Source: Nitrososphaerota archaeon
GTDB lineage: Archaea > Thermoproteota > Nitrososphaeria > Nitrososphaerales > CADDZS01
Assembly: GCA_013288145.1 (NCBI GenBank)
Contig: JABDCJ010000016.1
Coordinates: 1 to 40,598, forward strand
Reading direction: 5' to 3'
Length of the DNA stretch: 40,598 nucleotides
Shown: positions 8,194 to 18,052 of the stretch, in pieces
Numbering within the stretch: position 1 is the first letter of the stretch
Layout of the letters: each line of letters opens with the position of its first letter
Notes under the pieces: generated by a model
Told to the model about the DNA's origin: nothing
Seen by the model: the letters and a program-made list of their open reading frames with translations, nothing else
Databases searched by the model: none
Made by a program: the position numbers and the translations under genes

Positions 8194-10362
8194 CTACCTG
8201 TAATACGGGACTGCTACTTTTTCGACCGGTTTGCCTTCTCTCGAAGTCTTTACCTTTCTGATCGCGTCTTCAAAGTGGCGCATCGTGACTACCGCATCAG
8301 TGGCGTTTTTCTTTGCGTCCTCTGGCTTTGGAAACTTTGCGACGTACTCCTGCAAGACTATAGATACTGCCGTATTGACTACCGAGGTAATGTCGGCGCC
8401 TGTGAATCCGTCCATCATTTCCGCGACACGCTCGAGATCTAACTCTTTCGAGATCGGCTTGTGCTTTGTCTGGATTTCCAGAACCTGTCTGCGGGCATTC
8501 TTGTCCGGCGCTGGAATATACAGTAGTTTGTCGAATCGTCCAGCTCGCAACAGAGCAGGGTCGACCATGTCCATTCTGTTTGTGGCAGCAAGCACGACTA
8601 CGCCGTTCAAAGTCTGAATTCCGTCCAGCTCAGTAAGCAGCTGGCTGACGACTCTTTCAGTGACCATACTGTCACCACCGAGTCCTCTCACCGGTGCGAG
8701 AGCGTCGATTTCATCGAAGAAAATAACACATGGTGAAGCTTGCCTGGCCCTGCGAAACACCTCACGGACTCCTCTTTCAGACTCTCCGACCCATTTTGAT
8801 AACAGCTCGGGACCTCTAACACTGATGAAATTTGCTTCGCTTTCTGTAGCGACTGACTTTGCTAGGAGTGTTTTTCCTGTACCAGAGGGCCCATAAAGCA
8901 AGATGCCCTTTGGCATGCTGTACCCGATTGCAGTATAGAGGTCAGGATACTTTAGCGGCCATTCAACTGCTTCCTGGAGTTCCTTCTTTACAGAGTCTAG
9001 ACCTCCAATGTCTGACCAATGAACGTCAGGAGTCTCGAGATACACCTCACGCATTGCAGAAGGCATTACGTCTTTGAGCGCATTCTCGAAATCGTCCATT
9101 GTTACCTGAAGCTTGTTGAGAAACTCGGGCTGGAGCTTGTCCTCTTCCAATTTCAGCTCAGGCAACATTCGCCTCAAAGTCTTCATGGCTCCTTCCTTGC
9201 AGAGATACTCTAGATCAGCACCCACGAAACCATGAGTTACTGCGGAGAGCTTTTCGAGATCAACTTCTTGCGTCAGCGGCATGTGCCTTGTGTGAATTTG
9301 GAGAATTTCGAATCGTCCTCTCTTGTCTGGTACTTTGATTTCGATTTCTCTATCGAAACGCCCAGGTCTTCTTAGGGCGGGGTCGATAGCGTTGGGTCTG
9401 TTCGTCGCAGCGATGACGATTACTTTTCCTCTCGCTTCCAGACCGTCCATCAATGAGAGTAATTGCGAGACAACGCGTCTCTCTACTTCGCCAGTAACTT
9501 CTTCTCTTTTTGGGGCAATGCTGTCAATTTCGTCTATGAATACAATCGTCGGAGCTTTTTCTCTAGCTTCCTTGAAAATCTCTCGCAGTCTCGCTTCGCT
9601 TTCTCCGTAAAACTTGCTCATGATCTCAGGGCCGGAGATGCTGATGAAATGTGCGTTACTTTCATTTGCGACTGCCTTTGCAAGCAGTGTCTTACCAGTT
9701 CCTGGAGGACCGTAGAGCAGGACTCCCTTTGGTGCTTCAACGCCTAATTTTTCAAAAATTTCAGGGTGTCTTAGCGGGAGCTCAATCATCTCTCTGACTT
9801 TTTGAATTTCATCTTTGAGACCGCCGATGTCCTCGTAAGTGACCTGAGGCACTCCTCTGAGCGTCTCTCCTTTTTCAGATATCGCGAAGATAGTTCTCTG
9901 CGTGATCAGGACTGCGTCAGCCATCGGACTAACTCCGAGAACCTGGAAGGTAAGCCTGCCACCAAAGTAAGGAATCATAATGTTGTCGCCCTTTGTTACT
10001 GGAACGCTCTCCAATGCATCGGCAAGATATCTCTCGTCGATGGGAGGAATTGCTTCCAGTGGTGCGACTACGACTTTTTCAGCGGGCGGCGCCTTAATCT
10101 TCTTGATTGTAACAGTATCGCCAATGGCGACACCAGAATTGTTCCGGATTAGACCGTCAATTCTTATCACGCCTCTACCTTCATCCGAAGGATAGAGCGG
10201 GAGACACTTTGCAACAGTTCTCCTCTTACCCTTTATCTCAATAATGTCACCAGTCGAAGCGTCAAGCGCATCCATTGCATCGTAATCAATTCTAGCAACT
10301 CCGCGACCAACGTCTCGAGTATAAGCTTCAAGGACCTTTAGCGTGACGCCTTGCTGACTCAT
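8194..10362 (-). CDS. cdc48: Cdc48/VCP-like AAA+ ATPase
   Basis: This is a hexameric unfoldase that remodels ubiquitin-like-tagged or damaged proteins and can feed the archaeal 20S proteasome. In 722 residues it has the double-psi-barrel N domain (1-175), D1 with Walker A GPPGTGKT (218-225) and FIDEID (275-280), and D2 with GPSGTGKT (491-498) and IFFDEID (547-553). Both sensor ATNR motifs are present. The D2 P-loop has Ser where most homologues have a second Pro. The C-terminus ends VPYYR, a tyrosine-penultimate tail like the HbYX proteasome-docking motif. The ATG at 10362 is preceded by GGAG. It ends in TAG. Confidence 0.96.
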   Translation of the reverse strand: MSQQGVTLKVLEAYTRDVGRGVARIDYDAMDALDASTGDIIEIKGKRRTVAKCLPLYPSDEGRGVIRIDGLIRNNSGVAIGDTVTIKKIKAPPAEKVVVAPLEAIPPIDERYLADALESVPVTKGDNIMIPYFGGRLTFQVLGVSPMADAVLITQRTIFAISEKGETLRGVPQVTYEDIGGLKDEIQKVREMIELPLRHPEIFEKLGVEAPKGVLLYGPPGTGKTLLAKAVANESNAHFISISGPEIMSKFYGESEARLREIFKEAREKAPTIVFIDEIDSIAPKREEVTGEVERRVVSQLLSLMDGLEARGKVIVIAATNRPNAIDPALRRPGRFDREIEIKVPDKRGRFEILQIHTRHMPLTQEVDLEKLSAVTHGFVGADLEYLCKEGAMKTLRRMLPELKLEEDKLQPEFLNKLQVTMDDFENALKDVMPSAMREVYLETPDVHWSDIGGLDSVKKELQEAVEWPLKYPDLYTAIGYSMPKGILLYGPSGTGKTLLAKSVATESEANFISVRGPELLSKWVGESERGVREVFRRARQASPCVIFFDEIDALAPVRGLGGDSMVTERVVSQLLTELDGIQTLNGVVVLAATNRMDMVDPALLRAGRFDKLLYIPAPDKNARRQVLEIQTKHKPISKELDLERVAEMMDGFTGADITSVVNTAVSIVLQEYVAKFPKPEDAKKNATDAVVTMRHFEDAIRKVKTSREGKPVEKVAVPYYR

Positions 10363-10620
10363 ATCACACGCTTTCTCCTACAGAGCTAATTTTAGCTACT
10401 TCTATTATTTCTGTCTTTCACATACTAAAGAATAATTCTGGATCTAGGTTTTCAGTAGGCGAAATCCAGATTAGTTATCACAATGATTACGATGCGTATC
10501 TGATTTCGGCGCACTTTATTCTTTTTCTCAAAATTGCGGAACAGTCATGCAATCCTAATATATGTCGGCGGTGCAATAGTAAAATCTTAGGATAAATTCT
10601 TCCGAGACAGGACGAGAAAA
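10363..10620. promoter_or_regulatory. Divergent promoter region between cdc48 and the RLI gene
   Basis: No gene is seen here. Leftward, a TATA-like AAATAATA (complement of 10403-10410) sits about 45 bases before the cdc48 ATG, giving a short leader. Rightward, GGATAAATTC (10590-10599) would make the RLI transcript nearly leaderless, while CTAATATATG (10555-10564) would give a leader of about 35 bases. Which box is used cannot be decided from sequence alone. Confidence 0.4.
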
Positions 10621-12435
10621 ATGTCGCATCGAGTTGCTGTCCTAGACAAGGACAGCTGCCATTCTAGAAAATGTAACTTAGAGTGCATTACTTTTTGTCC
10701 CGTGAATAAGACCGGCAGCGATTGCATTATACTGGGCCAAGATACAAAGGCTGTCATCAGCGAAGAACTTTGTACTGGCTGTGGCATTTGCGTAAAGAAG
10801 TGTCCATTTGAAGCTATAACGATCCTAAATCTCGCGCAAGAGCTCGGCGAAGAAAAAGTACATCAGTATGGAATCAATACGTATAGGCTCTACAAGTTAC
10901 CGATTCCAAAGAAAAATTCTGTAGTGGGCCTTGTCGGTAAGAACGGTGTTGGTAAGTCGACCGCCCTAAACATTCTTTCCGGCTCGCTGAAACCGAATCT
11001 CGGGAATTATGAGACGCCCCCGCCGTGGGAAGAAATCATTGACGAATTTCAAGGCACTGAACTAAGAAGCCATTTTCAGGCTATTTCCGAAGGGAAATTG
11101 CGTGTTTCCATAAAGCCGCAAGCGGTGTACTTGATTCCAAAAGTTTGGACTGGAACAGTTAGAGCTCTTCTTGAGAAAACCGCCGGATCTAGCCGTGACG
11201 TTTCCGAAATTTCAGATTCACTTTCTTTGAAAGAAAGTCTCGAGCGAGGAGTTTCAGAACTGAGCGGTGGAGAATTGCAGCGCACAGCTGTTGCCGTAGC
11301 TGCCCTCAAGGATGCCGATCTCTATCTTTTTGATGAACCTTCGAGCTACAACGACGTATTCCAGAGAATGAACGTTTCGAAGACTATCGCGGAATTATCA
11401 AAGAAAGCTGCGGTCGTCTTGGTGGAGCACGATCTTTCTTTTCTTGATTATCTTAGTGACTACATGCACATACTGTATGGTGAACCGGGTGTCTATGGCG
11501 TCGTTTCTTCAATCCAGTCAGCGAGAACCGGGATAAACGAGCTGCTCGAAGGTTATCTGCAAGCTGAAAATGTTCGCTTCCGCGATCAACCTGTGCGGTT
11601 TGATATTTACTCACCGATCGAAAATGAGACTGAAACCCCAGTTATATGTAGCTATGACAAGCTCGTAAAAGACTACGAAAAGTTCACGCTGGAGGTCGAA
11701 CCCGCGGAAATAAAAATGGGGCAGGTTGTAGGTGTCCTTGGCGCAAACGCACTCGGAAAGACAACTTTCTTCAAAATTCTTTCAGGGGTTGAATCTCCGA
11801 CGAGCGGTCACATCAACGCACTTTCCAAAGTCGCTTACAAGCCGCAGTACTTGTCTGCGGATACTGACACTGACGTGATAACTTATCTCCGATCTATCAA
11901 CAAAAATGTCGAGTCCGGTCTGATTCAGACGCAGCTAATAACTCCTTTGAATCTTCACAAGCTTTTCGAAAAACAGTTGAAGAATCTAAGTGGCGGAGAA
12001 CTGCAAAAGATAGCCATTGTAGGTACTCTGCTTCAGGATGCCCAGATTTTTGCTTTCGACGAGCCATCCGCGTTTATCGATGTTGAGGATAGGATAGTAC
12101 TTGCAAAAGCGATCCAGCGATTCGTGCGTTCTATGGGAAAAACTGCTCTTGTAATTGACCACGACATCCAGCTCGTTGACATCGTTGCAGATTCTCTGAT
12201 GATTTTCTCAGGAGAACCGGGTCGAAGAGGGCACGCGAGTAAGCCGCTCGCCAAGAATGAAGGCATGAACACTTTCCTTCGTGAACTTGGAATCACCTAC
12301 CGTCGAGACATAAACACCGGTCGTCCCCGAGTAAACAAACCTGACAGCAAGCTGGACAGGACTCAAAAGGACGAAAGGAAATACTACTATGTCGGAAAGT
12401 TGCAGGCTACAGAAGGCGAAAAGCCGTCAAAGTAA
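10621..12435 (+). CDS. ABCE1/RLI ribosome-recycling ATPase
   Basis: ABCE1 splits ribosomes after termination. The 604-residue protein has the diagnostic N-terminal double 4Fe-4S domain: cysteines 13, 18, 22, 26 in the first group and CTGCGICVKKCP (51-62) in the second. Two ABC cassettes follow, with Walker A GKNGVGKST near 106-114 and GANALGKTT in the second half. Signature motifs are LSGGELQR and LSGGELQK, and Walker B FDEPSSY and FDEPSAF. All hallmarks are intact and length is typical. It is followed 41 bases later by the tRNA methyltransferase gene, so a translation-related operon is likely. Confidence 0.96.
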   Translation: MSHRVAVLDKDSCHSRKCNLECITFCPVNKTGSDCIILGQDTKAVISEELCTGCGICVKKCPFEAITILNLAQELGEEKVHQYGINTYRLYKLPIPKKNSVVGLVGKNGVGKSTALNILSGSLKPNLGNYETPPPWEEIIDEFQGTELRSHFQAISEGKLRVSIKPQAVYLIPKVWTGTVRALLEKTAGSSRDVSEISDSLSLKESLERGVSELSGGELQRTAVAVAALKDADLYLFDEPSSYNDVFQRMNVSKTIAELSKKAAVVLVEHDLSFLDYLSDYMHILYGEPGVYGVVSSIQSARTGINELLEGYLQAENVRFRDQPVRFDIYSPIENETETPVICSYDKLVKDYEKFTLEVEPAEIKMGQVVGVLGANALGKTTFFKILSGVESPTSGHINALSKVAYKPQYLSADTDTDVITYLRSINKNVESGLIQTQLITPLNLHKLFEKQLKNLSGGELQKIAIVGTLLQDAQIFAFDEPSAFIDVEDRIVLAKAIQRFVRSMGKTALVIDHDIQLVDIVADSLMIFSGEPGRRGHASKPLAKNEGMNTFLRELGITYRRDINTGRPRVNKPDSKLDRTQKDERKYYYVGKLQATEGEKPSK

Positions 12436-12476
12436 CTGACTGCATAAGCGTCTAGAGAGAGTTTCAGCTTCAAGAA

Positions 12477-13310
12477 ATGCCGATGTTAAAGAGTGCTCTG
12501 AAAGAAGTGCTCAATGAGGAAGAGATCAAACATCTTTCTTCCGCGTTTGATGTCATTGGGGACATTGCCATTATCAGGATCCCTTCGGAGCTTACCGGAA
12601 AGGAAAGTCTGATCGGAGAAGAGCTTCTCCGGCATTTGAAAAATGTAACGACTGTTTTGAAGCAGGATTCCGATGTTCAGGGCGAGTACAGAATCCGCAA
12701 GGTTTCGCGTATCGCCGGGGAAGAAAAGTATGAGACATTCTACAAAGAAAACGGAGTTACAATAAAGGTGGACGTCAGCTCTGTTTATTTTTCCCCGAGG
12801 CTCTCGACCGAAAGATCAAGGATAGCCTCGCTAGTCTCGCAAGGCGAAGTAATTTTCAATATGTTTGCGGGCGTGGGTACATTTTCATTCATTCTAGCAA
12901 AATCTGCAAGCTGTACGGTCCACAGTGTCGACGTAAATCCTGACGCCATTCGCCTTGCGGAAGAGTCTATCGCCCTAAACAGGAGATTGAAGGGAAAGAT
13001 CATTCCAGTGTTGTCTGATGCGGCCGAGTACGCAATAGCGCACCAAGGAGAGTTTGACCGCATTCTGATGCCCTTGCCTGAAAGGTCAAAAGAGTTTCTG
13101 CCTTATGCAGTCCAATCCGCTAAGAAGTCAGGCGCGATTATTCACTACTATGTGCATGTTCCCCAGGAATCCTTTGAAGACAAGTCTTGGATTGAGAAGC
13201 ATCTGGCAGATGCGGGAATTGGAAAAGACTACAAGGTTCGATTATGGAAACGTGTCAGGGAAGTTGGGCCGAGATACATCCAAGCAGTAGCTGACATCGA
13301 GTTACTATAA
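12477..13310 (+). CDS. Trm5/Taw2-type tRNA m1G37 or wyosine-pathway methyltransferase
   Basis: This family transfers groups from S-adenosylmethionine to or at G37 of tRNA, protecting reading frame. The 277-residue protein has the conserved YFSPRLSTER loop (104-113), the SAM-binding NMFAGVGTFSF (128-138), an acidic VDVNPDAI ribose-binding motif and MPLPERS (198-204) in the catalytic position where Trm5 has an NLP-type motif. The N-terminal D1 domain found in longer Trm5 proteins is absent; the protein begins directly with the D2-like EVLNEEEIKHLSSAFDVIGD. That leaves Trm5b-like methyltransferase and Taw2-like transferase as options; the MPLP motif favours the former. It ends 3 bases from the convergent ligase gene. 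Confidence 0.85.
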   Translation: MPMLKSALKEVLNEEEIKHLSSAFDVIGDIAIIRIPSELTGKESLIGEELLRHLKNVTTVLKQDSDVQGEYRIRKVSRIAGEEKYETFYKENGVTIKVDVSSVYFSPRLSTERSRIASLVSQGEVIFNMFAGVGTFSFILAKSASCTVHSVDVNPDAIRLAEESIALNRRLKGKIIPVLSDAAEYAIAHQGEFDRILMPLPERSKEFLPYAVQSAKKSGAIIHYYVHVPQESFEDKSWIEKHLADAGIGKDYKVRLWKRVREVGPRYIQAVADIELL

Positions 13311-13312
13311 GA

Positions 13313-15013
13313 TCATAACTTTGCTTTCTGTGTCTCGTAGATTTCGAGAACCTTTTCCAAAGTATCGATATCCTTGAGCGACTTGTCCGCGCGGATTTGC
13401 TTTATCCTTGGAAAACGAAGAGCAAATCCACTATCATGTAAATCACTCTTTTGAATCGCGTCAAAGGCAACCTCCAGAATAACCTGGGGTCTCACAGTGC
13501 GTCGATAACCAAAATCTTCCAATGTTATCATCTTCAGAAGATCCGTCATTTCTAGAATTTCAGCATCTGTCAGCCCTGAGTATGCTTTACCGACGACCTT
13601 GAGGTCATCATGGTCTCTGACGGCGAATGTATAGTCGGAAATCACTCCCGCCCGTTTGCCGTGACCATATTCTGCTGCAACTATTACTACGTCTAAAGTA
13701 TCCAACTCGGACTTTAACTTGATCCAGCTTTTACCTCTCTTACCGGGTTTGTAGGGAGATTCCGGGTTTTTTACTACTAGACCCTCGAACCCCAGCGATT
13801 TGCTTTCGTCGAACATCGCTTTGATTTCGGCGGGGCTCGAGACAGTCTTTTTTTCCGACACGACTAGAACTCCGTTCAGGCCAAGTGAGCTGAGTATCTC
13901 TGCTCGTTTTGAAAGTGGATCTTGAATCAAGGGCGAATCTTTGTAGAGAATGTCGAATGCGAAGAACTTGATCGGCGCATCGCTGGGTGAGGGAACAAGT
14001 TTTCTGAGTCTCCTCTGTAGTGACTGAAACGATAGGGGCCTTCCATCCTGAAAGGGAACGATTTCGCCGTCTAGGATGAGAATTCCAGAGAGCTCTATGC
14101 TCGCGGCTTTGACGATTTCTGGAAAATACCGCGTAACCTCTTCCAAATTCCTGGAATAGATCTTTACAGCTCCACCGGAGAAGTGAATCTGTGCCCTGAT
14201 GCCATCGTACTTGTATTCGGAGAGAGATGGAATCTCGCCGATTTTCTTGTACAGCTCTTCAGAGTCTATTGCAGATTCCGCAAGCATAAAGTTCGTCGGG
14301 CGAAAGAGGGACAACTTGGCTTCATTTAGGCGGTCATGCTTTGCTAGCAAGGCGACTTCGCCAATGTCTCCAGTGACGAGGTTCGCACTCCTCACTTCTT
14401 CCAGAGTCTTTCCAAATGCCTTCGCAATGGATTCCTCGACCAGACCCTCAACTAATCCGATCCTCATTTCTCCACCCAAGAGTCGAACGATAAATTTCAC
14501 TTCGATAGGATCTCTAGTGAGCGTGAAGATTCGCTCCAGAATGCCCTGTCGTCTGCTTGTCGAACCCTTGCCGGATGCTTTTGAAAGATCGAGGAGGGCG
14601 AAATAGAAATCTGAAAGAGAAAGATCCGTTTGACCGAGCAAAAGTGTTCCCGATCGATCTCGCTTGTTCACGATGTTTGATCGAAGCCAGTCTTCTATTG
14701 CTGATCCTAGATCGCCATACTTGAAGTAATACTCGGATAATTCAGAGTCCTTTACATTGTGAAATGTAGAGACGGCTCGCCAGATCAGAGAGTACCCAAC
14801 ATTGATTTCAGGAGTTGCAAATCCAGGAGGAAACACCTTGCTAGAAAGGAAGGTGCTTGCAAGCCGAAGATCTTCATCGGATAATGAAGCAAAATACTGC
14901 GAGACGATATTGATCTTTACTAGCTTGCTACGGGTCGATTCGACCTGACGGCAGATCTCGGCGAATTGCAGAAAATATGCGGGAGAGGAAGACTTGTCGT
15001 CAACCTCCGACAT
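13313..15013 (-). CDS. lig: ATP-dependent DNA ligase
   Basis: It seals nicks in replication and repair. The 566-residue protein has an N-terminal DNA-binding helical domain (to about 230), then the adenylation domain with active-site Lys268 in EYKYDGIRAQ (266-275). Motif IV-like FEGLVVKNPES, motif V KSWIKLK, and the C-terminal OB domain with ALRFPRIKQIRADKS are present. Size and order match archaeal LigI-type enzymes. The gene ends TGA and its tail nearly meets trm5. Start is ATG at 15013, with 27 bases between it and the preceding acetyltransferase gene, so both are probably on one transcript. Confidence 0.95.
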   Translation of the reverse strand: MSEVDDKSSSPAYFLQFAEICRQVESTRSKLVKINIVSQYFASLSDEDLRLASTFLSSKVFPPGFATPEINVGYSLIWRAVSTFHNVKDSELSEYYFKYGDLGSAIEDWLRSNIVNKRDRSGTLLLGQTDLSLSDFYFALLDLSKASGKGSTSRRQGILERIFTLTRDPIEVKFIVRLLGGEMRIGLVEGLVEESIAKAFGKTLEEVRSANLVTGDIGEVALLAKHDRLNEAKLSLFRPTNFMLAESAIDSEELYKKIGEIPSLSEYKYDGIRAQIHFSGGAVKIYSRNLEEVTRYFPEIVKAASIELSGILILDGEIVPFQDGRPLSFQSLQRRLRKLVPSPSDAPIKFFAFDILYKDSPLIQDPLSKRAEILSSLGLNGVLVVSEKKTVSSPAEIKAMFDESKSLGFEGLVVKNPESPYKPGKRGKSWIKLKSELDTLDVVIVAAEYGHGKRAGVISDYTFAVRDHDDLKVVGKAYSGLTDAEILEMTDLLKMITLEDFGYRRTVRPQVILEVAFDAIQKSDLHDSGFALRFPRIKQIRADKSLKDIDTLEKVLEIYETQKAKL

Positions 15014-15040
15014 TTCAGACAGACTCTTGGCGGGGAGGAT

Positions 15041-15634
15041 CTAGAGAGCCCTGCTCATCAGGTAAGCGTCTTCGCCGTCTCTGTAATAGCCATAATGAGT
15101 CGTTACCGTCTGAAATGACAGATTTTTGTACATCATTACTGCAGAATCATTCGAAACTCTAACCTCGAGATAAGTCTCTGAACATCCACGCTCTCTCATA
15201 CCCTTCAGGGCCTCTTCCATTAGGCCCTTACCAACACCCAAGCCTCTATGAGCTTCAAGAACCGCGACCGAGACAACATGCCCCTTCCTTGCGAGCCCGT
15301 AGCGTTTCAAATGGGAGAAACCGTATTCAATTCGGCACATGATGTAGCCAATTATCGCGCCCTTTTCATCTTCGGCTACCAAAAAAGTCTCGGGAGACTC
15401 GCGTAAGCGCTCCTCGAAGAAAGAATCGGAATAGTGCTCAGGCAAGGCGGCCCAGTTTATCGAAATAATAGACGGAAGATCCTCGACAAGGCATTTGCGG
15501 ATACCGTATTTCCCAACCCGCCTGAGGAAGATGTTCTGCACGGCGTTTATCCTCTGAAGTAGAATAACACGGATAAAGCTCGAATCGAAGTTAAAAACAA
15601 TTGGATGTAATCGCTTAATTGGCAGACGGGCCAA
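15041..15634 (-). CDS. GNAT N-acetyltransferase (RimI/Naa10-like)
   Basis: The GNAT core begins near residue 45 (GIRKCLVEDLPSI) and contains GHVVSVAVLEAHRGLGVGKGLMEEAL, the acetyl-CoA-binding R/Q-x-x-G-x-G/A pattern, followed by YLEVRVSNDSAVMMYKNLSFQ, typical of RimI/Naa10 enzymes that acetylate protein N-termini. The longest frame starts at a TTG (15634), but the first 40 residues look unlike the family and no ATG occurs before the core; a GTG at about residue 33 is an alternative start. It lies just upstream of the ligase gene and diverges from the protease gene at 15705. It ends in TAG. Confidence 0.85.
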   Translation of the reverse strand: MARLPIKRLHPIVFNFDSSFIRVILLQRINAVQNIFLRRVGKYGIRKCLVEDLPSIISINWAALPEHYSDSFFEERLRESPETFLVAEDEKGAIIGYIMCRIEYGFSHLKRYGLARKGHVVSVAVLEAHRGLGVGKGLMEEALKGMRERGCSETYLEVRVSNDSAVMMYKNLSFQTVTTHYGYYRDGEDAYLMSRAL

Positions 15635-15704
15635 GTTAATATCTCCCGCCGTCGCAGATTGTTCTTACCTTAGTATTAGATTCAGCAAAGGGTAGTACTT
15701 TAGA

Positions 15705-16847
15705 TTGACATCTGTCAGCCCCGAAGGCAGCATTCCGGACATTTCCGCGCAAATAATTGATTTTGTTCACAGGAGGTTCTCCGTGACTTCCGAGTTCCAT
15801 CGCGAGAACGGGATGATGGAATTCACGCTTGATCCAAACCAGCGGGAAACAAAAAATAGTTTCAAGTCACTACTTGATGAGGTTGCTGTTTTTGGGCGGA
15901 CAGCAGTTCTTCGGAGACAGGATGACAAAAGTCTCCTCTTGGTAGTTTTTCCAAAGCCACCATATCCCCCTCAGAAAATAAGGACTCCATTGATCTTGCT
16001 TTTTGCAACCATTATTGCAGTTTTCGCAGACGGTTTCATTCGTATCTATGGGTATTCAGATCCTCAAACTCCAAGTATTGGAATGGGCAACGTCATACTA
16101 TTTGCATTATTGTATGTTGCAGCCTTGCTTGGAATTTTAGGCGTACACGAAATGGGGCACAAGGTTGCGTCCTGGGTTCACAAAATGAAATCTTCATGGC
16201 CCTACTTTATTCCGGGCATCCCCAGTTACCTTCCTACATTTGGGGCCGTAATCAGGGCAGCCGATGTTCCTCCGAATCGTGACGCGCTTTTCGACCTCGG
16301 TTTTTCAGGACCGATCGCAGGTTTAGTCATAACTGTAATCGTATCGGTTTTGGCAGTTTTTTCTGCTCATTTAATTCCAGCATCAAGTTATGCTGCAGGG
16401 ACATCATTTGGTTCCCTTGATTACTACACGTCTCTTCTTTTGGGAGCTCTTAGACCAGGACAGGGTAACATGGTGATCGGAGGTGCACTGTTTCAACTGC
16501 TTTACTTTGCATACTCGCTAGGATTCTTTGTTACTTTCATCAATCTGCTTCCAGCTTCGCAGCTTGACGGCGGGCATATCGCCAACTCTGCTCTCAGCCC
16601 GCGAGTGCACCGAATCCTTTCGTACGCTACTGTTGTCGTAATGTTTCTGATTGGACTATGGCTCATGGCCTTTCTCGTTCTCTTTATGTTAAGCAGAGCG
16701 CCTTCGTTGCGACCTCTGGATGATGTTTCTCCGCTTTCCAACAGCAGAAAAATCGTTTTTGTTCTCGCTTGGATTCTTGCTGGTCTAATCGGAGCTTTCG
16801 TAATCTACAGCAATCCGATTTTCAGCCTCGGCCTATTCAGGCTTTGA
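15705..16847 (+). CDS. Site-2 protease-like M50 membrane metallopeptidase
   Basis: Intramembrane zinc proteases of this family cut membrane-anchored regulators. The 380-residue protein has a soluble N-terminal domain of about 90 residues, then several membrane segments. The zinc motif HEMGH is at 148-152 and the third ligand motif LDGGH at 287-291, both inside hydrophobic stretches. The start is TTG at 15705, and no ATG fits before the N-terminal domain. The last 11 bases overlap the convergent gene at 16837. The substrate is unknown. Confidence 0.9.
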   Translation: MTSVSPEGSIPDISAQIIDFVHRRFSVTSEFHRENGMMEFTLDPNQRETKNSFKSLLDEVAVFGRTAVLRRQDDKSLLLVVFPKPPYPPQKIRTPLILLFATIIAVFADGFIRIYGYSDPQTPSIGMGNVILFALLYVAALLGILGVHEMGHKVASWVHKMKSSWPYFIPGIPSYLPTFGAVIRAADVPPNRDALFDLGFSGPIAGLVITVIVSVLAVFSAHLIPASSYAAGTSFGSLDYYTSLLLGALRPGQGNMVIGGALFQLLYFAYSLGFFVTFINLLPASQLDGGHIANSALSPRVHRILSYATVVVMFLIGLWLMAFLVLFMLSRAPSLRPLDDVSPLSNSRKIVFVLAWILAGLIGAFVIYSNPIFSLGLFRL

Positions 16848-17970
16848 AGAATGTGCACGAAGCATCCGGAAGAACGAGAATTTTCGCTCTCGATCCTGGA
16901 GACAACAACGAACTCGGCGCTTGCCTTGCTCCACCGATCGTTTTCAAATCAAATTTTAGCGCATAATACTTCGGGAGCGTCGTAAGGATATTCAATTCAA
17001 ATTCCCTTTGGAGCTTCTGAAACGAAAGAAGGACCTCCAGACCTTCAACGTAATCAACGCCACCGATCTTGGAACGCGGTTCTAATCTTCCCGTAACAAA
17101 CTTGAGGAACGCTTCGGAGCCCAGTCCGCTACCACACTCTGCCAACATACAAATCTTAGAGTCAGAATCACTTAGGGCAACGTTCATCAGAACCGGGAAT
17201 AGCGCCCTTCCGAATGCCTCCGTGAGGTTCTTGTCGTTTTCCGACCCGCCACAGCCGAAAATTACTCGCTCAGATTTTTGAACCGGGATGGCGAGAGTGT
17301 TCTGCCACAGTTCCAGTGACTTTAAGTGAACTGATTTGACATCTCCATGTGAAATTCCGAGTATTCCGACGCCAGTCTTTTCAATCAGTTCAATGCTTCT
17401 GACTGAAGATAGCGACTCAAATTGTTTTAGAGCAAAATCACTGGCATTTGATTTCTCGGGAGGACATGGAAGCTCATCGGAAGACTCCGAGAATGCCCGC
17501 TTTTTGAGTTCTGTTACAAGTCTCATAACCTCAGAGGCGCTGCTTGAGAGTCCGAACAACGGGTCGTAATGTACCGACGAAAGTAAGAGCACCTTCTGGA
17601 ATTCTAGGGACGGGATTATGTTTTTCAGATCTCTAAGCGCACCTTCAGGATTCTCTCCATCTACAAGACTGAGTTGTTCTGATTGGAGGGAGAATTCCTG
17701 AGCCTTTCTTCGACAGAGGGCCCCCAGAGCTTTCAGATACATGATCTTCTTTATGCCCTTGTTCCGAGTTAGAAGGACATCTAGAAACTTTTGCACGCCT
17801 AAGGTCCCGGATAAAACAAGCAAGACTTCTTCCGTGACCCTGTCGGCAACAATATCGAGTTCTTCAGGTGCAATTTTTGCCGGTTGGGGTTCCAGTATCT
17901 GTGATAGGTTCTCCTGTCGAATATCAAAAGAAACCTCGACCGGTCCGTAGGGAACCCATATTTCTGTCAT
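16837..17970 (-). CDS. LarA-like (DUF2088) protein, divergent
   Basis: The N-terminus (IWVPYGPVEVSFDI then ENLSQILEP) resembles the start of lactate racemase LarA, and the C-terminal half has VIFGCGGSENDKNL (236-249) and MLAECGSGLGSEAF (275-288), matching the LarA pattern of a GG-x-x-x-D loop and an AEC-x-x-G-LG segment. The N-terminal DHTRP-like motif and the Lys-containing loop that binds the nickel-pincer cofactor in LarA are not seen. It is therefore probably a non-racemase relative. Length 377 is somewhat shorter than LarA. It lies between a membrane protease and pyrE; start is ATG at 17970. The role is unknown. Confidence 0.65.
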   Translation of the reverse strand: MTEIWVPYGPVEVSFDIRQENLSQILEPQPAKIAPEELDIVADRVTEEVLLVLSGTLGVQKFLDVLLTRNKGIKKIMYLKALGALCRRKAQEFSLQSEQLSLVDGENPEGALRDLKNIIPSLEFQKVLLLSSVHYDPLFGLSSSASEVMRLVTELKKRAFSESSDELPCPPEKSNASDFALKQFESLSSVRSIELIEKTGVGILGISHGDVKSVHLKSLELWQNTLAIPVQKSERVIFGCGGSENDKNLTEAFGRALFPVLMNVALSDSDSKICMLAECGSGLGSEAFLKFVTGRLEPRSKIGGVDYVEGLEVLLSFQKLQREFELNILTTLPKYYALKFDLKTIGGARQAPSSLLSPGSRAKILVLPDASCTFFKA

Positions 17971-18052
17971 GTTGAAATCTCAACTTCCAAAGTATCGCAA
18001 AGCCCTAGCTGCGCGTGCCAACTCTAAAATGCACAACCTTTCCATTTAACGT

